64,000 nucleotides of DNA from CBDDEI01 sp965226775 (GCA_965226775.1 CBDDEI010000002.1:682001-746000), one strand, 5' to 3'. Counted from the first letter of the stretch, positions 17,283 to 26,283 are shown. The notes: generated from the sequence alone by a model not told the origin. A program made the numbers and translations.

Positions 17283-18641
17283 ATGCTCGGCGCAGGTTAC
17301 AGCGCAGAGATGTTTCAAGCTATGAAATCGTTCCTCTGGCGGGCCGTCCGCTCGCCTTTGCTATGGCTTATCGTGCTGCTGCTGGCGTGGGGCAGCGTCA
17401 CCAGCGCTTCGGTCTTTGCAGTGCGGTCTGCTATGGAGACGCTGCAGGGCGTTACACGCGCCGGCCCTAGCGGTTTTGGCGGCGCTCCCACTGCCCTAGA
17501 CGAGGTCACGACGTGCTGCCAGTTCGACCTCTTGGCCTGGGAAGCCAGGGGAATCGGCCGCTGGTTTCTCAATGCCATGCAACCTCAGGCCAGGCAAGGC
17601 GCCTCTGCCGATGCCATCCATGACCTTGAGCGCTTCTTTGCTCTCTCTCGTGCCCTCCAGTATGCAGAGTTTGCCCGGGACAACCCGAGCGCAGAGCAGA
17701 CATCGGCCGCACAGCTAGCGGCGCAGCGGGCGGAGCAGGAAGCGCTGCGGCCAACGGCGCAAACAACCGTTATCAAATTGGTTGGTCAACAACTCAGCGC
17801 AGAGGGCTTGGGGACGTGGTTTCCTGGCAGCGGCTACGTGCCCTTCCCGCCGGTAGCCGTTTCCCTGGTGCCGCCTCCTAACGTGCTGGTTGTGTCTCCC
17901 CGTGACCGTATTTTCCTGGAGAGAAGCATCCTGTTGGCGCCTGCGCTGACCTTTGAGCAGGTCTTACAGATGGAATCCAATGCAGAGGCGCAGGGCTGGT
18001 CGGTCCTCGTGGAGCCCACCGGAGGCTATTCATCCTACCCAACTATCGTCTCCGACCGCGCCACGCTAGGGTACGCCTTGCAATCTGTGGCCCATGAGTG
18101 GTCGCACACCTACCTCTTCTTCCGCCCCCTCGGCTTCAACTACTTCCGCGATCCACAAATGCGGGTGATCAATGAAACCGTCGCCAATCTGATTGGTCGG
18201 GAGATAGGCCGCTCAATTAGGGAGGTCTACTACCCAAGGCCCGCTGCCCAACCTTCCACCGCCGCTCCTTCTGGGCGGGAAGCGCCCGCCTTCAACTTTC
18301 GCGCCGAGATGCGGGAGACCCGTCTGGAAGCCGAGCGCCTCCTGGCATTGGGCAACATAGAGGAGGCGGAGTCCTACATGGAGCAACGACGGCTTGTGCT
18401 CGTGGAGCATGGCTACCGCATCCGTAAGCTGAACCAGGCCTACTTTGCCTTCCACGGCAGCTATGCGGATGCTCCTAGCTCGGGTTCTGTTAGCCCAATC
18501 GCTCCGCAACTGATTGCCCTGCGGGAGCGCGCCGCCACCGTCAAGGAGTTTATCGAGACTGTGTCCAGTGTCTCCAGCCCCCAGGACTTCCAGGCATTGC
18601 TGGAGCGGGAGGGCCTTAGTCACATCACGGGCGTTCCGTAA
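17283..18641 (+). CDS. Membrane-anchored putative zinc metallopeptidase (HEWSH)
   Basis: 452 residues. One membrane segment near the N terminus (SPLLWLIVLLLAWGSVTS) suggests an anchored, mostly extracytoplasmic protein. Residues about 263-300 read VAHEWSHTYLFF followed by INETVANLIGREIG. That is an HEXXH zinc motif with a downstream Glu in an NExxAN helix, the gluzincin layout. The rest matches nothing I recognise; two C-terminal helical stretches look coiled. ATG 17310 or 17322 are alternative starts. Peptidase activity is inferred from the motif only. Confidence 0.65.
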   Translation: MLGAGYSAEMFQAMKSFLWRAVRSPLLWLIVLLLAWGSVTSASVFAVRSAMETLQGVTRAGPSGFGGAPTALDEVTTCCQFDLLAWEARGIGRWFLNAMQPQARQGASADAIHDLERFFALSRALQYAEFARDNPSAEQTSAAQLAAQRAEQEALRPTAQTTVIKLVGQQLSAEGLGTWFPGSGYVPFPPVAVSLVPPPNVLVVSPRDRIFLERSILLAPALTFEQVLQMESNAEAQGWSVLVEPTGGYSSYPTIVSDRATLGYALQSVAHEWSHTYLFFRPLGFNYFRDPQMRVINETVANLIGREIGRSIREVYYPRPAAQPSTAAPSGREAPAFNFRAEMRETRLEAERLLALGNIEEAESYMEQRRLVLVEHGYRIRKLNQAYFAFHGSYADAPSSGSVSPIAPQLIALRERAATVKEFIETVSSVSSPQDFQALLEREGLSHITGVP

Positions 18642-18783
18642 TTGCAGCAGCCTCCCTACAAAACGTCTACTAACCACACCTAATGCGCTGAACACCACGG
18701 CTTCCGCGCAAAGCCTGCGCTGCTGCCGCATGCCGCCCCGGTGGGTTGATGCTCTAGAACGGAGCAGAGTATGATGGGGGTAA

Positions 18784-18806
18784 GCAGAAGGCCTAGGGCC
18801 TTCTGC
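18784..18806. other. Perfect hairpin upstream of dnaJ
   Basis: GCAGAAGGCC-TAG-GGCCTTCTGC, a near-perfect palindrome ending 35 bases before dnaJ. It has no T run, so it could be a weak terminator for the metallopeptidase gene or an operator-like site. It is not CIRCE. Confidence 0.5.
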
Positions 18807-18841
18807 ACTTAGTATCAGCGGATGGCACACACGTACACCAC

Positions 18842-19966
18842 ATGGCGACAAAAAAGCGCGACTTTTACGAAGTCTTAGAAATCGAGCGGACGGCCTCTGA
18901 GGAAGACATCAAGAAGGCCTTCCGACGCCTCGCGTTCCAGTACCACCCCGACCGCAACAAGGAGACCGACGCTGAAGCCCGCTTCAAGGAGATCAACGAG
19001 GCCTATGGGGTTCTCTCCGATCCTGAGAAGCGTTCCCGCTACGACCGCTATGGCACCGTAGATGGCGCAGAGACGGGCCGCGGCTTTGAAGGCTTCGAGG
19101 GCCGCGGCTTTGGCGACATCTTCGATGCCTTCTTCGGCGGCAGCTCAACCAGAACCCGCCAAGGGCCGCTCCAAGGCCAGGACCTCCAGTACCGGGTCAC
19201 CCTTGACATGGAGGAAGCCATCTTTGGTGTGGAGAAGCAGCTTGATGTCCAGCGTCGTGAGCGGTGCGTCCAGTGCAGAGGTGCAGGCGCGGAGCCCGGC
19301 ACGCAACCCGTCCGCTGCCAGGTCTGCAACGGTCGCGGCGAGGTGCGGCGAGTGCAGGAAAGCCTCTTTGGACAGTTTGTGAATGTGGCGACCTGTTCGA
19401 CCTGTCAGGGTGAAGGCCAGCGTATTGGGTCGCCCTGCACTAAGTGCCGCGGCCGTGGGCATGAGGTGCAGTCCCGCCGTATCGGCGTCAAGATACCCCC
19501 AGGTGTGGACGAGGGTACTCAGGTGCGCGTTACCGGCGAGGGCGAAGCCGGCCTGCGCGGCGGGCCGCCCGGCAACCTCTATGTGATGATCTCCCTGCGT
19601 CCGCACAAGCTCTTCAGGCGTCGCGGCGACGATATCCTCTATACTTTGCCGATAAATGTGATATATGCGACCCTTGGCGGCACGGCCTCAGTGCCCACCC
19701 TGGACGGCCCCGACGAGTTGAAGATTCCCGCCGGCGCTCAGTTCGGCGAGCAATTTCGTCTCAAGGGCAAGGGTGTTCCCAACGTCCGCTCCGGCGTCCG
19801 CGGCGACCAGGTGGTGATGCTCAAGGTAGTGGTGCCGGATAAGCTCACGGATGAGCAGCGGAAACTCCTCTTGGCATTTTCCCGGACATTCCCTGGCGGG
19901 GAAGCCCTGCAAGATGAAGAGGACAAGGGCGTGTTGGACAAGCTCAAAGACTTCCTAGTCGGCTGA
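18842..19966 (+). CDS. dnaJ: Chaperone DnaJ
   Basis: 374 residues. J domain 1-70 with the HPD motif at 35-37 (QYHPDRNK), then a Gly/Phe-rich region (GFEGFEGRGFGDIFDAFF). Four CxxCxGxG zinc motifs follow (CVQCRGAG, CQVCNGRG, CSTCQGEG, CTKCRGRG), then the C-terminal substrate-binding domains. It stimulates the DnaK ATPase. dnaK is not in the window, and grpE and hrcA lie 2 kb away on the opposite strand. No CIRCE precedes this gene. Confidence 0.97.
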   Translation: MATKKRDFYEVLEIERTASEEDIKKAFRRLAFQYHPDRNKETDAEARFKEINEAYGVLSDPEKRSRYDRYGTVDGAETGRGFEGFEGRGFGDIFDAFFGGSSTRTRQGPLQGQDLQYRVTLDMEEAIFGVEKQLDVQRRERCVQCRGAGAEPGTQPVRCQVCNGRGEVRRVQESLFGQFVNVATCSTCQGEGQRIGSPCTKCRGRGHEVQSRRIGVKIPPGVDEGTQVRVTGEGEAGLRGGPPGNLYVMISLRPHKLFRRRGDDILYTLPINVIYATLGGTASVPTLDGPDELKIPAGAQFGEQFRLKGKGVPNVRSGVRGDQVVMLKVVVPDKLTDEQRKLLLAFSRTFPGGEALQDEEDKGVLDKLKDFLVG

Positions 19967-20005
19967 TCCCCTCTGTCTGACCCACCTCCTCTTTCAGGAG
20001 CCTTT

Positions 20006-20941
20006 ATGAGCCGCTGGTGGGAGTTTGTCATTACGGTGGCACCCGGCGCAGCAGATGAAGTAGCCGCGCTCCTCATGCCCCTAGCCTACGGCGGTGTTGT
20101 GCAAGAGCCCGCGCTGACCTTGGAGCCGGGGGAAGAGGGTTTCTCCTACGCCCAAGACCAGCCCACCGTCCTCAAGGCCTACCTCCCCGTAGAAGCAGGC
20201 GCTGGAGCGCGCCAAGAGCTGCTGACCACCCTCCAGACCGTCTTCCCGGACGCCAGTGTAGTCCACCGCGAGTTAGAGGCCCAAGAGTGGTCCAGCGCTT
20301 GGCGCGACTTCTTTCGAGTGCGGCGAGTTGGGCGCATCGTGGTGCAGCCTGAGTGGCTGACCTACACCCCGCGGCCCGATGACGTAGTGGTGCTTCTGGA
20401 GCCGGGCATGGCCTTTGGCACCGGCGACCATCAGACTACGCGAGCCTGCCTGCGCGCCTTACAGCAGCACATCAAGCCGGACGATCGTGTCATCGATCTG
20501 GGCACTGGCTCAGGGGTGCTGGCCATTGCGGCGGTGAAGCTGGGCGCGGCGGCGGTGCTTGCTCTGGATACGGATCCCCTCGCAATAAGCGCCACGCAGG
20601 AGAACTGCGCCCGCAACGGAGTGGAGCCTGCGGTGAACGCGCGGGTAGGCAGCATCGACCTGCCCGAAGTGGCCGCATGGGGCAAGGCCGACCTCCTCCT
20701 CGCGAATCTCAATAGCCAGCTCCATTTGGACATGGCTGAAGCTATCCTTCACTGTCTTAAACCCGGCGGCCTCGTCATCGCCAGCGGCATCGGTGCGGCC
20801 TCAGTCCGCCGCGTCACTGCCGCCTACCGACGCGCAGGCGCGTCCGCCATCGCCGTGCGCCGCCAGGGTGAGTGGCGCTCCCTCCTGATCTTTTGTGACG
20901 CACTCTCCTCCAAAGGAAAGAGGGTTGGGGTGAAGGAGTAG
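20006..20941 (+). CDS. prmA: Ribosomal protein L11 methyltransferase
   Basis: 311 residues, SAM-dependent. Signatures: LEAQEWSSAWRDFFRV, the PGMAFGTGDHQTTRACL block typical of PrmA, the SAM loop VIDLGTGSGVLAIAAVKLGA, and DLLLANLNSQLH (NPPY-like position). AGGAG lies about 6 bases before the ATG. Four bases separate it from rsmE; dnaJ-prmA-rsmE is a common bacterial gene order. Confidence 0.95.
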   Translation: MSRWWEFVITVAPGAADEVAALLMPLAYGGVVQEPALTLEPGEEGFSYAQDQPTVLKAYLPVEAGAGARQELLTTLQTVFPDASVVHRELEAQEWSSAWRDFFRVRRVGRIVVQPEWLTYTPRPDDVVVLLEPGMAFGTGDHQTTRACLRALQQHIKPDDRVIDLGTGSGVLAIAAVKLGAAAVLALDTDPLAISATQENCARNGVEPAVNARVGSIDLPEVAAWGKADLLLANLNSQLHLDMAEAILHCLKPGGLVIASGIGAASVRRVTAAYRRAGASAIAVRRQGEWRSLLIFCDALSSKGKRVGVKE

Positions 20942-20945
20942 CCTC

Positions 20946-21680
20946 GTGGACCGCTTCTTCGTCGATCCCCTGCAGGTAACCGGCGATACTGTCACCTTCT
21001 CCCCGGACCAGGCGCGCCAGATGGCCCGTGTCCTTCGGTTGCGGCCTGGCCAGCAGGTGTACGCCCTTGACGATCAGGGGAGCTACTACCTGGTGGAGCT
21101 GCGGCGGGTGGCGCACATGGCCGCACACGGGATTATTTTGGAGCGGCTCGCTGCAGATACTGAGCCGCGGGTGCGGGTCACGCTGTGGCAGGCGCTTATG
21201 CGAGGCGCAAAATGGGAGTATGTGCTGCAGAAGGGCACCGAGGTAGGTATCGCAGCCTTTGCTCCCGTGGTAACCGAACGCTGCGTTGCCCTCTATGAGC
21301 CAGATCGCTGGGATGCTCGCCAGGAGCGCTGGGCGGCGGTCCTCCGCGAGGCCGCGGAGCAGTCGGGGCGAAGCCGCATCCCTGCGCTGCGTGCGCCGGT
21401 GTCTTGGGAAGAGGCGTGCCGCACGGGCGAAGGCTTGCGCCTGCTGCTGCACCCAAGCGCACAGAGCGTACCGCTAGAAGCCGCGCTCGCCGCACATGGT
21501 GACGCGACCACGGTGTCGCTATACGTTGGGCCGGAGGGCGGCTTTACTGAGGCAGAGGTTGCTCAGGCAGAGCAACTGGGAATAACCAGCGTTCGGTTGG
21601 GGCCGCGCATTCTGCGTACGGAGACCGCGGGCATGGTGGCCGCCGCAGCCCTCTTCTACGCCCTGGGCGATCTAAGCTGA
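20946..21680 (+). CDS. rsmE: 16S rRNA (uracil-1498-N3)-methyltransferase
   Basis: 244 residues from GTG 20946, with AAGGAG just upstream at the prmA stop. SPOUT-class knot motifs: LQKGTEVGIAAFAPVVTERC, the YVGPEGGFTEAEVAQAEQLG SAM site and the C-terminal VRLGPRILRTETAGMVA. The N-terminal PUA-like part contains QARQMARVLRLRPGQQV. It methylates U1498 in the small ribosomal subunit. Confidence 0.95.
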   Translation: MDRFFVDPLQVTGDTVTFSPDQARQMARVLRLRPGQQVYALDDQGSYYLVELRRVAHMAAHGIILERLAADTEPRVRVTLWQALMRGAKWEYVLQKGTEVGIAAFAPVVTERCVALYEPDRWDARQERWAAVLREAAEQSGRSRIPALRAPVSWEEACRTGEGLRLLLHPSAQSVPLEAALAAHGDATTVSLYVGPEGGFTEAEVAQAEQLGITSVRLGPRILRTETAGMVAAAALFYALGDLS

Positions 21681-21683
21681 GGC

Positions 21684-21899
21684 CTAGTCTGGGGGAAGGT
21701 CACGGGCGCGGACGCTGGTGAAGGGCGCTTTGCCGTTTGCCCCACTCATGTAGAGTGTTGCGCCCCCACCTAGCTGCTTGCTGGCTACTAGCTGCCTGAG
21801 CTCGGTGCTGCTGGGCTTGTGGTTGTACTCGGCCAGCTGCTCTTTCAGCTCTTCGCCAAACCAGCGCCGCTGGAGAAAGACTACGTACTTATCGGCCAT
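21684..21899 (-). CDS. Small protein of unknown function
   Basis: 71 residues, not recognised. It is polar with the segments VFLQRRWFGEELKEQLAEYN and SSTELRQLVASKQLGGGATL. There is no membrane segment or cysteine. It follows grpE by 17 bases on the same strand and ends 3 bases from the convergent rsmE stop, so it is probably the last gene of the hrcA-grpE operon and may share its heat-shock control. Confidence 0.65.
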   Translation of the reverse strand: MADKYVVFLQRRWFGEELKEQLAEYNHKPSSTELRQLVASKQLGGGATLYMSGANGKAPFTSVRARDLPPD

Positions 21900-21916
21900 A
21901 GGGCGTTAGGAAGCGG

Positions 21917-22477
21917 CTAAGCGGGCGGCTGCGGCTCTTCTGGGCTGGCTTCTGCTGGTGCTTCTTCAGCGCCTTCACCTGAGCCCACCGCCACTAAAGA
22001 AGGACGGATCACTCTGCCGCCTAGGATGTAGCCGCGCTGGAACTCTGCTATCACCACGCCCTCTTCCCCGGGCACGCGCTGCACTGCCTCGTGCTGGTTG
22101 GGGTCAAAGGGTTGGCCCATCGCTTCGATGGCCGCTACGCCTTGGTTCTCCAGGACGGCCTGCAGCTTGCGATAGATAAGGTGGACGCCTTCAATCCAAG
22201 TAAGCCCGGCCAGCTCCTTAGAGATGTTGCCCAAGGCCCGCTCAAGGTCGTCTATGACCGGGAGCAGGTGGACGATCAGCATGGCGCTGGCAAATTTGTC
22301 CACTTCTGTGCGCTCCTGCTCGGTGCGGCGCTTAAAGTTCGCAAAGTCTGCCGCCGTGCGTTGCCAGCTGGCATAGTAGCCCTCTGCTTTTTGGCGTTCT
22401 TCCTCTAGTTGTTGTTGCAACTCCTCCGGCGAGAGCGCCTCTGGGGTCGGAGTAGCCTGCTCTTCTTCTTGTGTCAT
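21917..22477 (-). CDS. grpE: Nucleotide exchange factor GrpE
   Basis: 186 residues. An acidic N terminus leads into a long coiled coil (PEELQQQLEEERQKAEGYYA, then QRTAADFANFKRRTEQER). The C-terminal beta domain contains GQPFDPNQHEAVQRVPG, the family signature. It releases ADP from DnaK. It lies 41 bases after hrcA and is thus under CIRCE control together with it. Confidence 0.96.
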   Translation of the reverse strand: MTQEEEQATPTPEALSPEELQQQLEEERQKAEGYYASWQRTAADFANFKRRTEQERTEVDKFASAMLIVHLLPVIDDLERALGNISKELAGLTWIEGVHLIYRKLQAVLENQGVAAIEAMGQPFDPNQHEAVQRVPGEEGVVIAEFQRGYILGGRVIRPSLVAVGSGEGAEEAPAEASPEEPQPPA

Positions 22478-22518
22478 AAGCCTTCTGTTAACGAGTAAGT
22501 TGATGATGTGTTGCGTGG

Positions 22519-23574
22519 TTAAGTGTAACGTTCCGCCAGGGAGCCGCTCATGAGCTGGGCAAAGTAGCGCACCGCGGCAATGGTCTTGTTGTAGGGCATC
22601 CGCGTGGGTCCCAGTATGGCCAGGGTGCCTTCCAGACCGCCGGGGATCCCGTAGGGCGCTACCACAAGGCTAAGGTCTTGCATCTCTAGTTTCGGATTCT
22701 CGTCACCAACGATTGCCCGCACCTCTTGCTCGGTCGAAACTGCGCTTAGGAGTGCGCCAAGGGTGCGGCGGTCTTCCAGCAACCCAACAAGGTCCACCAC
22801 GCGCTCCGGCGAAGCGAACTCCGGCTGACTCAGCAGATGGCGTAGCCCGCCCGATTGCGCCAGCTCTAAGCGCTGGGCCTCCTCTTCCTGCACCATGCGG
22901 TTCATGTTCTGCGCCACATGTTCCTCGAATGGGTTAAGGATTGCTCCACCCAAGCGTTGTGTCATCTCGGGAGCGCTTGTACCTGCCACCAGTTCGTTCA
23001 AGTGCTGGGACGAGGCGTAAAGCTCATCCTGTGAGTAAGCCTCATCGGCATGAAAGAGCGCCTGGAGCACGCGGGCTTCTTGCAGCACTAGGACCATGAG
23101 TACCACGAACTCTTGGAGCCCCACCAACTCCAGCCGCTTTATCCGGACAGTGGGCGCTCGTGGAGAGGTGACTAGTGCCACCATGCTTACCAGTTGAGCC
23201 AGCAGCGCTGCGGAGAGATCGGTGAGCTGGCTCAACTCTCCCTCCCAGTCGCTGAATTGCTCCTGGATCTGCTTCCTGGTGGCGGGCTGCGGCGGGTCCT
23301 CCTCCATGAGGACCTGAATGTAATAGCGATACCCCTTATCAGAAGGGATACGGCCCGCGGAGGTGTACGGATGGACGATGTAACCCTCTTCCTCTAACGC
23401 CGCCATATCGTTGCGAATGGTGGCAGGGCTGACGCCGAGGGAGTGGTCTTTTGCGATGTGTTCCGAGCCGACCGGCATCGCGTTCGTCACGTAGTCGCCC
23501 ACGATGATGCGCAGAATGGCGCCTTGCCTGACGGGGAGTAATCGTATGGGGTAGCTGTTCATCGATTGACTCAT
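22519..23574 (-). CDS. hrcA: Heat-inducible transcription repressor HrcA
   Basis: 351 residues. The N-terminal winged helix has SPATIRNDMAALEEEGYIVHPYTSAGRIPSDKGYR (an unbroken block at about residues 50-84). The GAF-like middle and the C-terminal PYGIPGGLEGTLAILGPTRMPYNKTIAAV region are typical. It binds CIRCE and represses heat-shock genes; GroEL usually stabilises it. Its own start lies 6 bases from an extended CIRCE at 23581-23619, so it is autoregulated. It is first in an operon with grpE. Confidence 0.96.
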   Translation of the reverse strand: MSQSMNSYPIRLLPVRQGAILRIIVGDYVTNAMPVGSEHIAKDHSLGVSPATIRNDMAALEEEGYIVHPYTSAGRIPSDKGYRYYIQVLMEEDPPQPATRKQIQEQFSDWEGELSQLTDLSAALLAQLVSMVALVTSPRAPTVRIKRLELVGLQEFVVLMVLVLQEARVLQALFHADEAYSQDELYASSQHLNELVAGTSAPEMTQRLGGAILNPFEEHVAQNMNRMVQEEEAQRLELAQSGGLRHLLSQPEFASPERVVDLVGLLEDRRTLGALLSAVSTEQEVRAIVGDENPKLEMQDLSLVVAPYGIPGGLEGTLAILGPTRMPYNKTIAAVRYFAQLMSGSLAERYT

Positions 23575-23580
23575 GGCTTA

Positions 23581-23619
23581 CCTCGATTAGCACTCTGTTT
23601 ATGAGAGTGCTAATCGAGG
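23581..23619. promoter_or_regulatory. CIRCE operator, extended
   Basis: TTAGCACTC (23587-23595), a 9-base spacer and GAGTGCTAA (23605-23613) match the CIRCE consensus exactly. The symmetry continues outward: CCTCGA on the left and TCGAGG on the right give two perfect 15-base arms. The left extension, read on the minus strand, contains the GAGG that serves as the hrcA ribosome site. So HrcA binding, and possibly an mRNA hairpin, could block both promoter and ribosome access. Confidence 0.97.
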
Positions 23620-23752
23620 TTACTGTAGCATTAACCGTCTAGAGGGTCAAGTCATTGCCGTGGGTGTGCCCCTCTAGTATACTCACCCCGTATCTTATCC
23701 CCCGCCGCGGTGTTTTACATGGGTAGCACCGCAGCTGGCATGTGGTGACTCT

Positions 23753-24325
23753 TTGTATGAGGATGAGCTAGAGCTAGTAGAACGAGCAAAGGCGGACCCA
23801 GAGGCTTTTGGTCCTCTTTATGAGCGCTACGTAGGACGGGTCTACAGCTATCTTTATCATCGCACCAGCGACGTCTCCGATGCTGAAGACCTGACCGAGC
23901 GAGTCTTTATGCAGGCGCTTGCGCACCTATCGTCCTACACGTACCGAGGCCTCCCACTCTCCGTCTGGCTCTTTCGCATCGCCCACAATGTACTCGCTAA
24001 CTGGTATCGTGACCACAAGCGCCGGCAGACGCTGTCTATCGATGACCAGGCAATCGCCGACCTCGAGCCTTCGGCTGGCATAGAGGAGGAGATTGAAGAC
24101 GCAGCGCTCCTGCGGCGTGCAGTGGCTTCCCTCTCACCGGAACGGCAGCAGTTAATCCTGCTGAAGTATGTTGAGGAGTTGCCCCACGCAGAGATTGGCA
24201 TGATTATGGGTAGAAGTGAAGGTGCGGTGAAAGCTCTGCTCCACAGAACCCTTAAGGCCCTGAAGAAGGAGCTGCAGGAAGAGTTCCAAGTGCAGCCCGG
24301 AAGTAAGAGGAGAGGTAGCAACTAA
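23753..24325 (+). CDS. RNA polymerase sigma factor, ECF/sigma-70 family
   Basis: 190 residues from a TTG start; no ATG or GTG is in frame before it. Region 2 shows FGPLYERYVGRVYSYLYHRT and DAEDLTERVFMQALAHL, with the -10 recognition helix RIAHNVLANWYRDHKRR. Region 4 has LSPERQQLILLKYVEELPHA and MGRSEGAVKALLHRTLKALK. The next gene starts 1 base later and encodes a small one-pass membrane protein that may be its anti-sigma partner. The signal is unknown. Confidence 0.9.
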   Translation: MYEDELELVERAKADPEAFGPLYERYVGRVYSYLYHRTSDVSDAEDLTERVFMQALAHLSSYTYRGLPLSVWLFRIAHNVLANWYRDHKRRQTLSIDDQAIADLEPSAGIEEEIEDAALLRRAVASLSPERQQLILLKYVEELPHAEIGMIMGRSEGAVKALLHRTLKALKKELQEEFQVQPGSKRRGSN

Positions 24326-24326
24326 A

Positions 24327-24623
24327 ATGGACGCTCTATCAGAAGACTGTCTAGCCCTGGAAGCAGGACTACGTCGTGCCTACCAGACCGTCGAGCCTGA
24401 CCCTGCGTTTCAGGAGGCTCTATATCTTCGTTTGATGCAGACTGCAGCCCAGCCGGAAGCGCCCGTTGCCCATAGCCGCGCTGCCGGTGTGGTGGGCGCA
24501 CTGGTAGGGGTTGCTGCCCTGTCGGTCGCCGGCGCGGCTGTAGTGCTCCTGCGCGGCCGCAAGGGCGCACCCATGTACTCTGCCGTACTTCAGAGCGGCT
24601 TTAGCGCTCTTAAAGGTCACTAG
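24327..24623 (+). CDS. Small single-pass membrane protein, possible anti-sigma factor
   Basis: 98 residues. A cytosolic N-terminal part of about 50 residues (LALEAGLRRAYQTVEPDPAF) is followed by one membrane helix (VVGALVGVAALSVAGAAVVLL) and a short basic tail. It overlaps nothing but starts 1 base after the sigma factor stop, so the two are translated together. That layout suggests a sigma/anti-sigma pair; no ZAS zinc motif (HxxxCxxC) is present, so this is inference. Confidence 0.7.
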   Translation: MDALSEDCLALEAGLRRAYQTVEPDPAFQEALYLRLMQTAAQPEAPVAHSRAAGVVGALVGVAALSVAGAAVVLLRGRKGAPMYSAVLQSGFSALKGH

Positions 24624-24649
24624 GACGCGTCCCAAGCTTGCAAAAACAT

Positions 24650-25648
24650 ATGTTAGGCGGGCATGCCCGCATTGTTGGGTGGGGGAAATACCTTCCCTCA
24701 ACAGTGCTCACAAACTTCGATTTGGAGCAGCGCCTTCCCACCTCTGACGAGTGGATCACCACCCGGACAGGTATCAAAGAGCGCCGCCTGGCAGGCGACA
24801 CTGAAACGCCCGCCACTATGGGCGTCATTGCAGCCAGAGAAGCCCTGGCTAATGCAGGTCTAGATAGCCAGGATGTCGACCTCATCATCGTCGCCACCTC
24901 CAGCCCGGAGCGCGTCTTGCCGGCAACAGCAGGCATCATCCAGCGTGAGCTTGGCCTCCGCAACGTCGGTGCTTTCGATATCAACGCGGCCTGCAGCGGC
25001 TTTGTCTACGGGCTGAGCATCGCCTCCCAGTTTGTAGCGGCCGGTGTGCATCGCAACGTCCTGGTCGTCGGGAGCGAGGTGTATTCTCGGCTCTTGGACT
25101 GGGAGGACCGGAGCACCTGCGTCCTCTTTGGTGACGGAGCCGGTGCGGCCGTAGTGCAGCAGTCTCAGGAACCCGGCGGCATCCTCTCCTGGGCCCTGGG
25201 CAACGAAAGCGATGGCGTGGACATGATCTATGTGCACGGCGTTGGCGCTGCATCTGCCGAAGCGGAAAGCTATCCTTATCTTGTGATGCAGGGCTCGTCG
25301 GTCTACAAGGCTGCCGTGCGGGCGCTGGTGGACTCTACCAAGCATGTGGCCAAGGAAGCAGGCTTGGAACTGGCGGACATCGATCTCCTTATTCCGCACC
25401 AAGCCAACCTGCGGATTATCCGCAGCGCCTCGGAGAGCTTGGGCATTCCCGATGACAAGGTCTTTGTGAATGTAGACCGTTATGGCAATACTGCGGCGGC
25501 GTCCATCCCCATTGCCCTCTGTGAGGCGGTAGAGATGGGCCGCCTGAAAAAAGGCGACCAAGTGGTGCTGACCACCGTGGGTGCGGGTATCTCCTGGGCG
25601 GCCATGGCTATGGAATGGCAACCCCAGTCTGCCTCCACGTCCGAATAA
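24650..25648 (+). CDS. fabH: 3-oxoacyl-ACP synthase III
   Basis: About 332 residues from ATG 24650; a TTG at 24638 is also in frame. Condensing-enzyme triad: Cys in DINAACSGFVYGL, His in IPHQANLRI and Asn in RYGNTAAASIPIAL. The N-terminal VGWGKYLPSTVLTN and DEWITTRTGIKERRLA blocks are typical FabH. It condenses acyl-CoA with malonyl-ACP to start fatty-acid synthesis. No other fab gene is nearby; bioY follows 26 bases downstream. Confidence 0.93.
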   Translation: MLGGHARIVGWGKYLPSTVLTNFDLEQRLPTSDEWITTRTGIKERRLAGDTETPATMGVIAAREALANAGLDSQDVDLIIVATSSPERVLPATAGIIQRELGLRNVGAFDINAACSGFVYGLSIASQFVAAGVHRNVLVVGSEVYSRLLDWEDRSTCVLFGDGAGAAVVQQSQEPGGILSWALGNESDGVDMIYVHGVGAASAEAESYPYLVMQGSSVYKAAVRALVDSTKHVAKEAGLELADIDLLIPHQANLRIIRSASESLGIPDDKVFVNVDRYGNTAAASIPIALCEAVEMGRLKKGDQVVLTTVGAGISWAAMAMEWQPQSASTSE

Positions 25649-25674
25649 ACGAACTCTTCCTCAGGAGCTACAGC

Positions 25675-26253
25675 ATGCGAGAGAACGCATTCCCCCGGAT
25701 TACCCTTGCCCAGGCGCTCTTGCCGAATCGCACCCTGCTTCAAGAGGTGCTGCTCATCCTGGCATTCAGCACCCTCATCGCCGTTTGCGCACGCATAACC
25801 ATTCCTTTGCCCTTTACGCCGGTGCCCATCACGGGGCAGACCTTTGGCGTCTTGCTCACCGGCGCGGTCTTGGGCAGCCGCCGCGGCGCATTAAGCCTGG
25901 TCACCTACGTTGGCATCGGCGCACTTGGGATGCCGGTGTTCGCGCTGACGGGAGGTGTCGCCAGCCAGGGCTACTTAGCAGGCTTTATTCTGGCGGCCTT
26001 TGTGGTAGGCTTCTTAGCAGAGCGGGGATGGGACAAGAGCTACTGGCGCAGTGTAGTTGCCATGCTGGCAGGAAATGCCGTGCTCTATGTTCCAGGGCTT
26101 ATCTGGCTCGCTAACTTTGTAGGCCCTGAGCAGGCCATCCCGCTGGGCCTTCTGCCCTTTATTCCCGGCGATCTTATTAAACTGCTCCTAGCCGCGGCTG
26201 CGTTGCCGTCCGTCTGGCGATTCATCCCCCGGCGCGACCTTGATGCAAGCTAA
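25675..26253 (+). CDS. bioY: Biotin transporter BioY
   Basis: 192 residues from ATG 25675, with CAGGAG 7-12 bases upstream. Six membrane segments; family motifs VPITGQTFGVLLTGAVLGSRRG, GALGMPVFALTGG and the C-terminal FIPGDLIKLLLAAAAL with the conserved Pro-Gly-Asp. BioY is the S-component of an ECF-type biotin uptake system; EcfT/EcfA are not in the window. Pairing with fabH fits biotin's role in fatty-acid synthesis. Confidence 0.93.
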   Translation: MRENAFPRITLAQALLPNRTLLQEVLLILAFSTLIAVCARITIPLPFTPVPITGQTFGVLLTGAVLGSRRGALSLVTYVGIGALGMPVFALTGGVASQGYLAGFILAAFVVGFLAERGWDKSYWRSVVAMLAGNAVLYVPGLIWLANFVGPEQAIPLGLLPFIPGDLIKLLLAAAALPSVWRFIPRRDLDAS

Positions 26254-26283
26254 CGCGCCAACCACGTTACCTGAGAGGAATGT

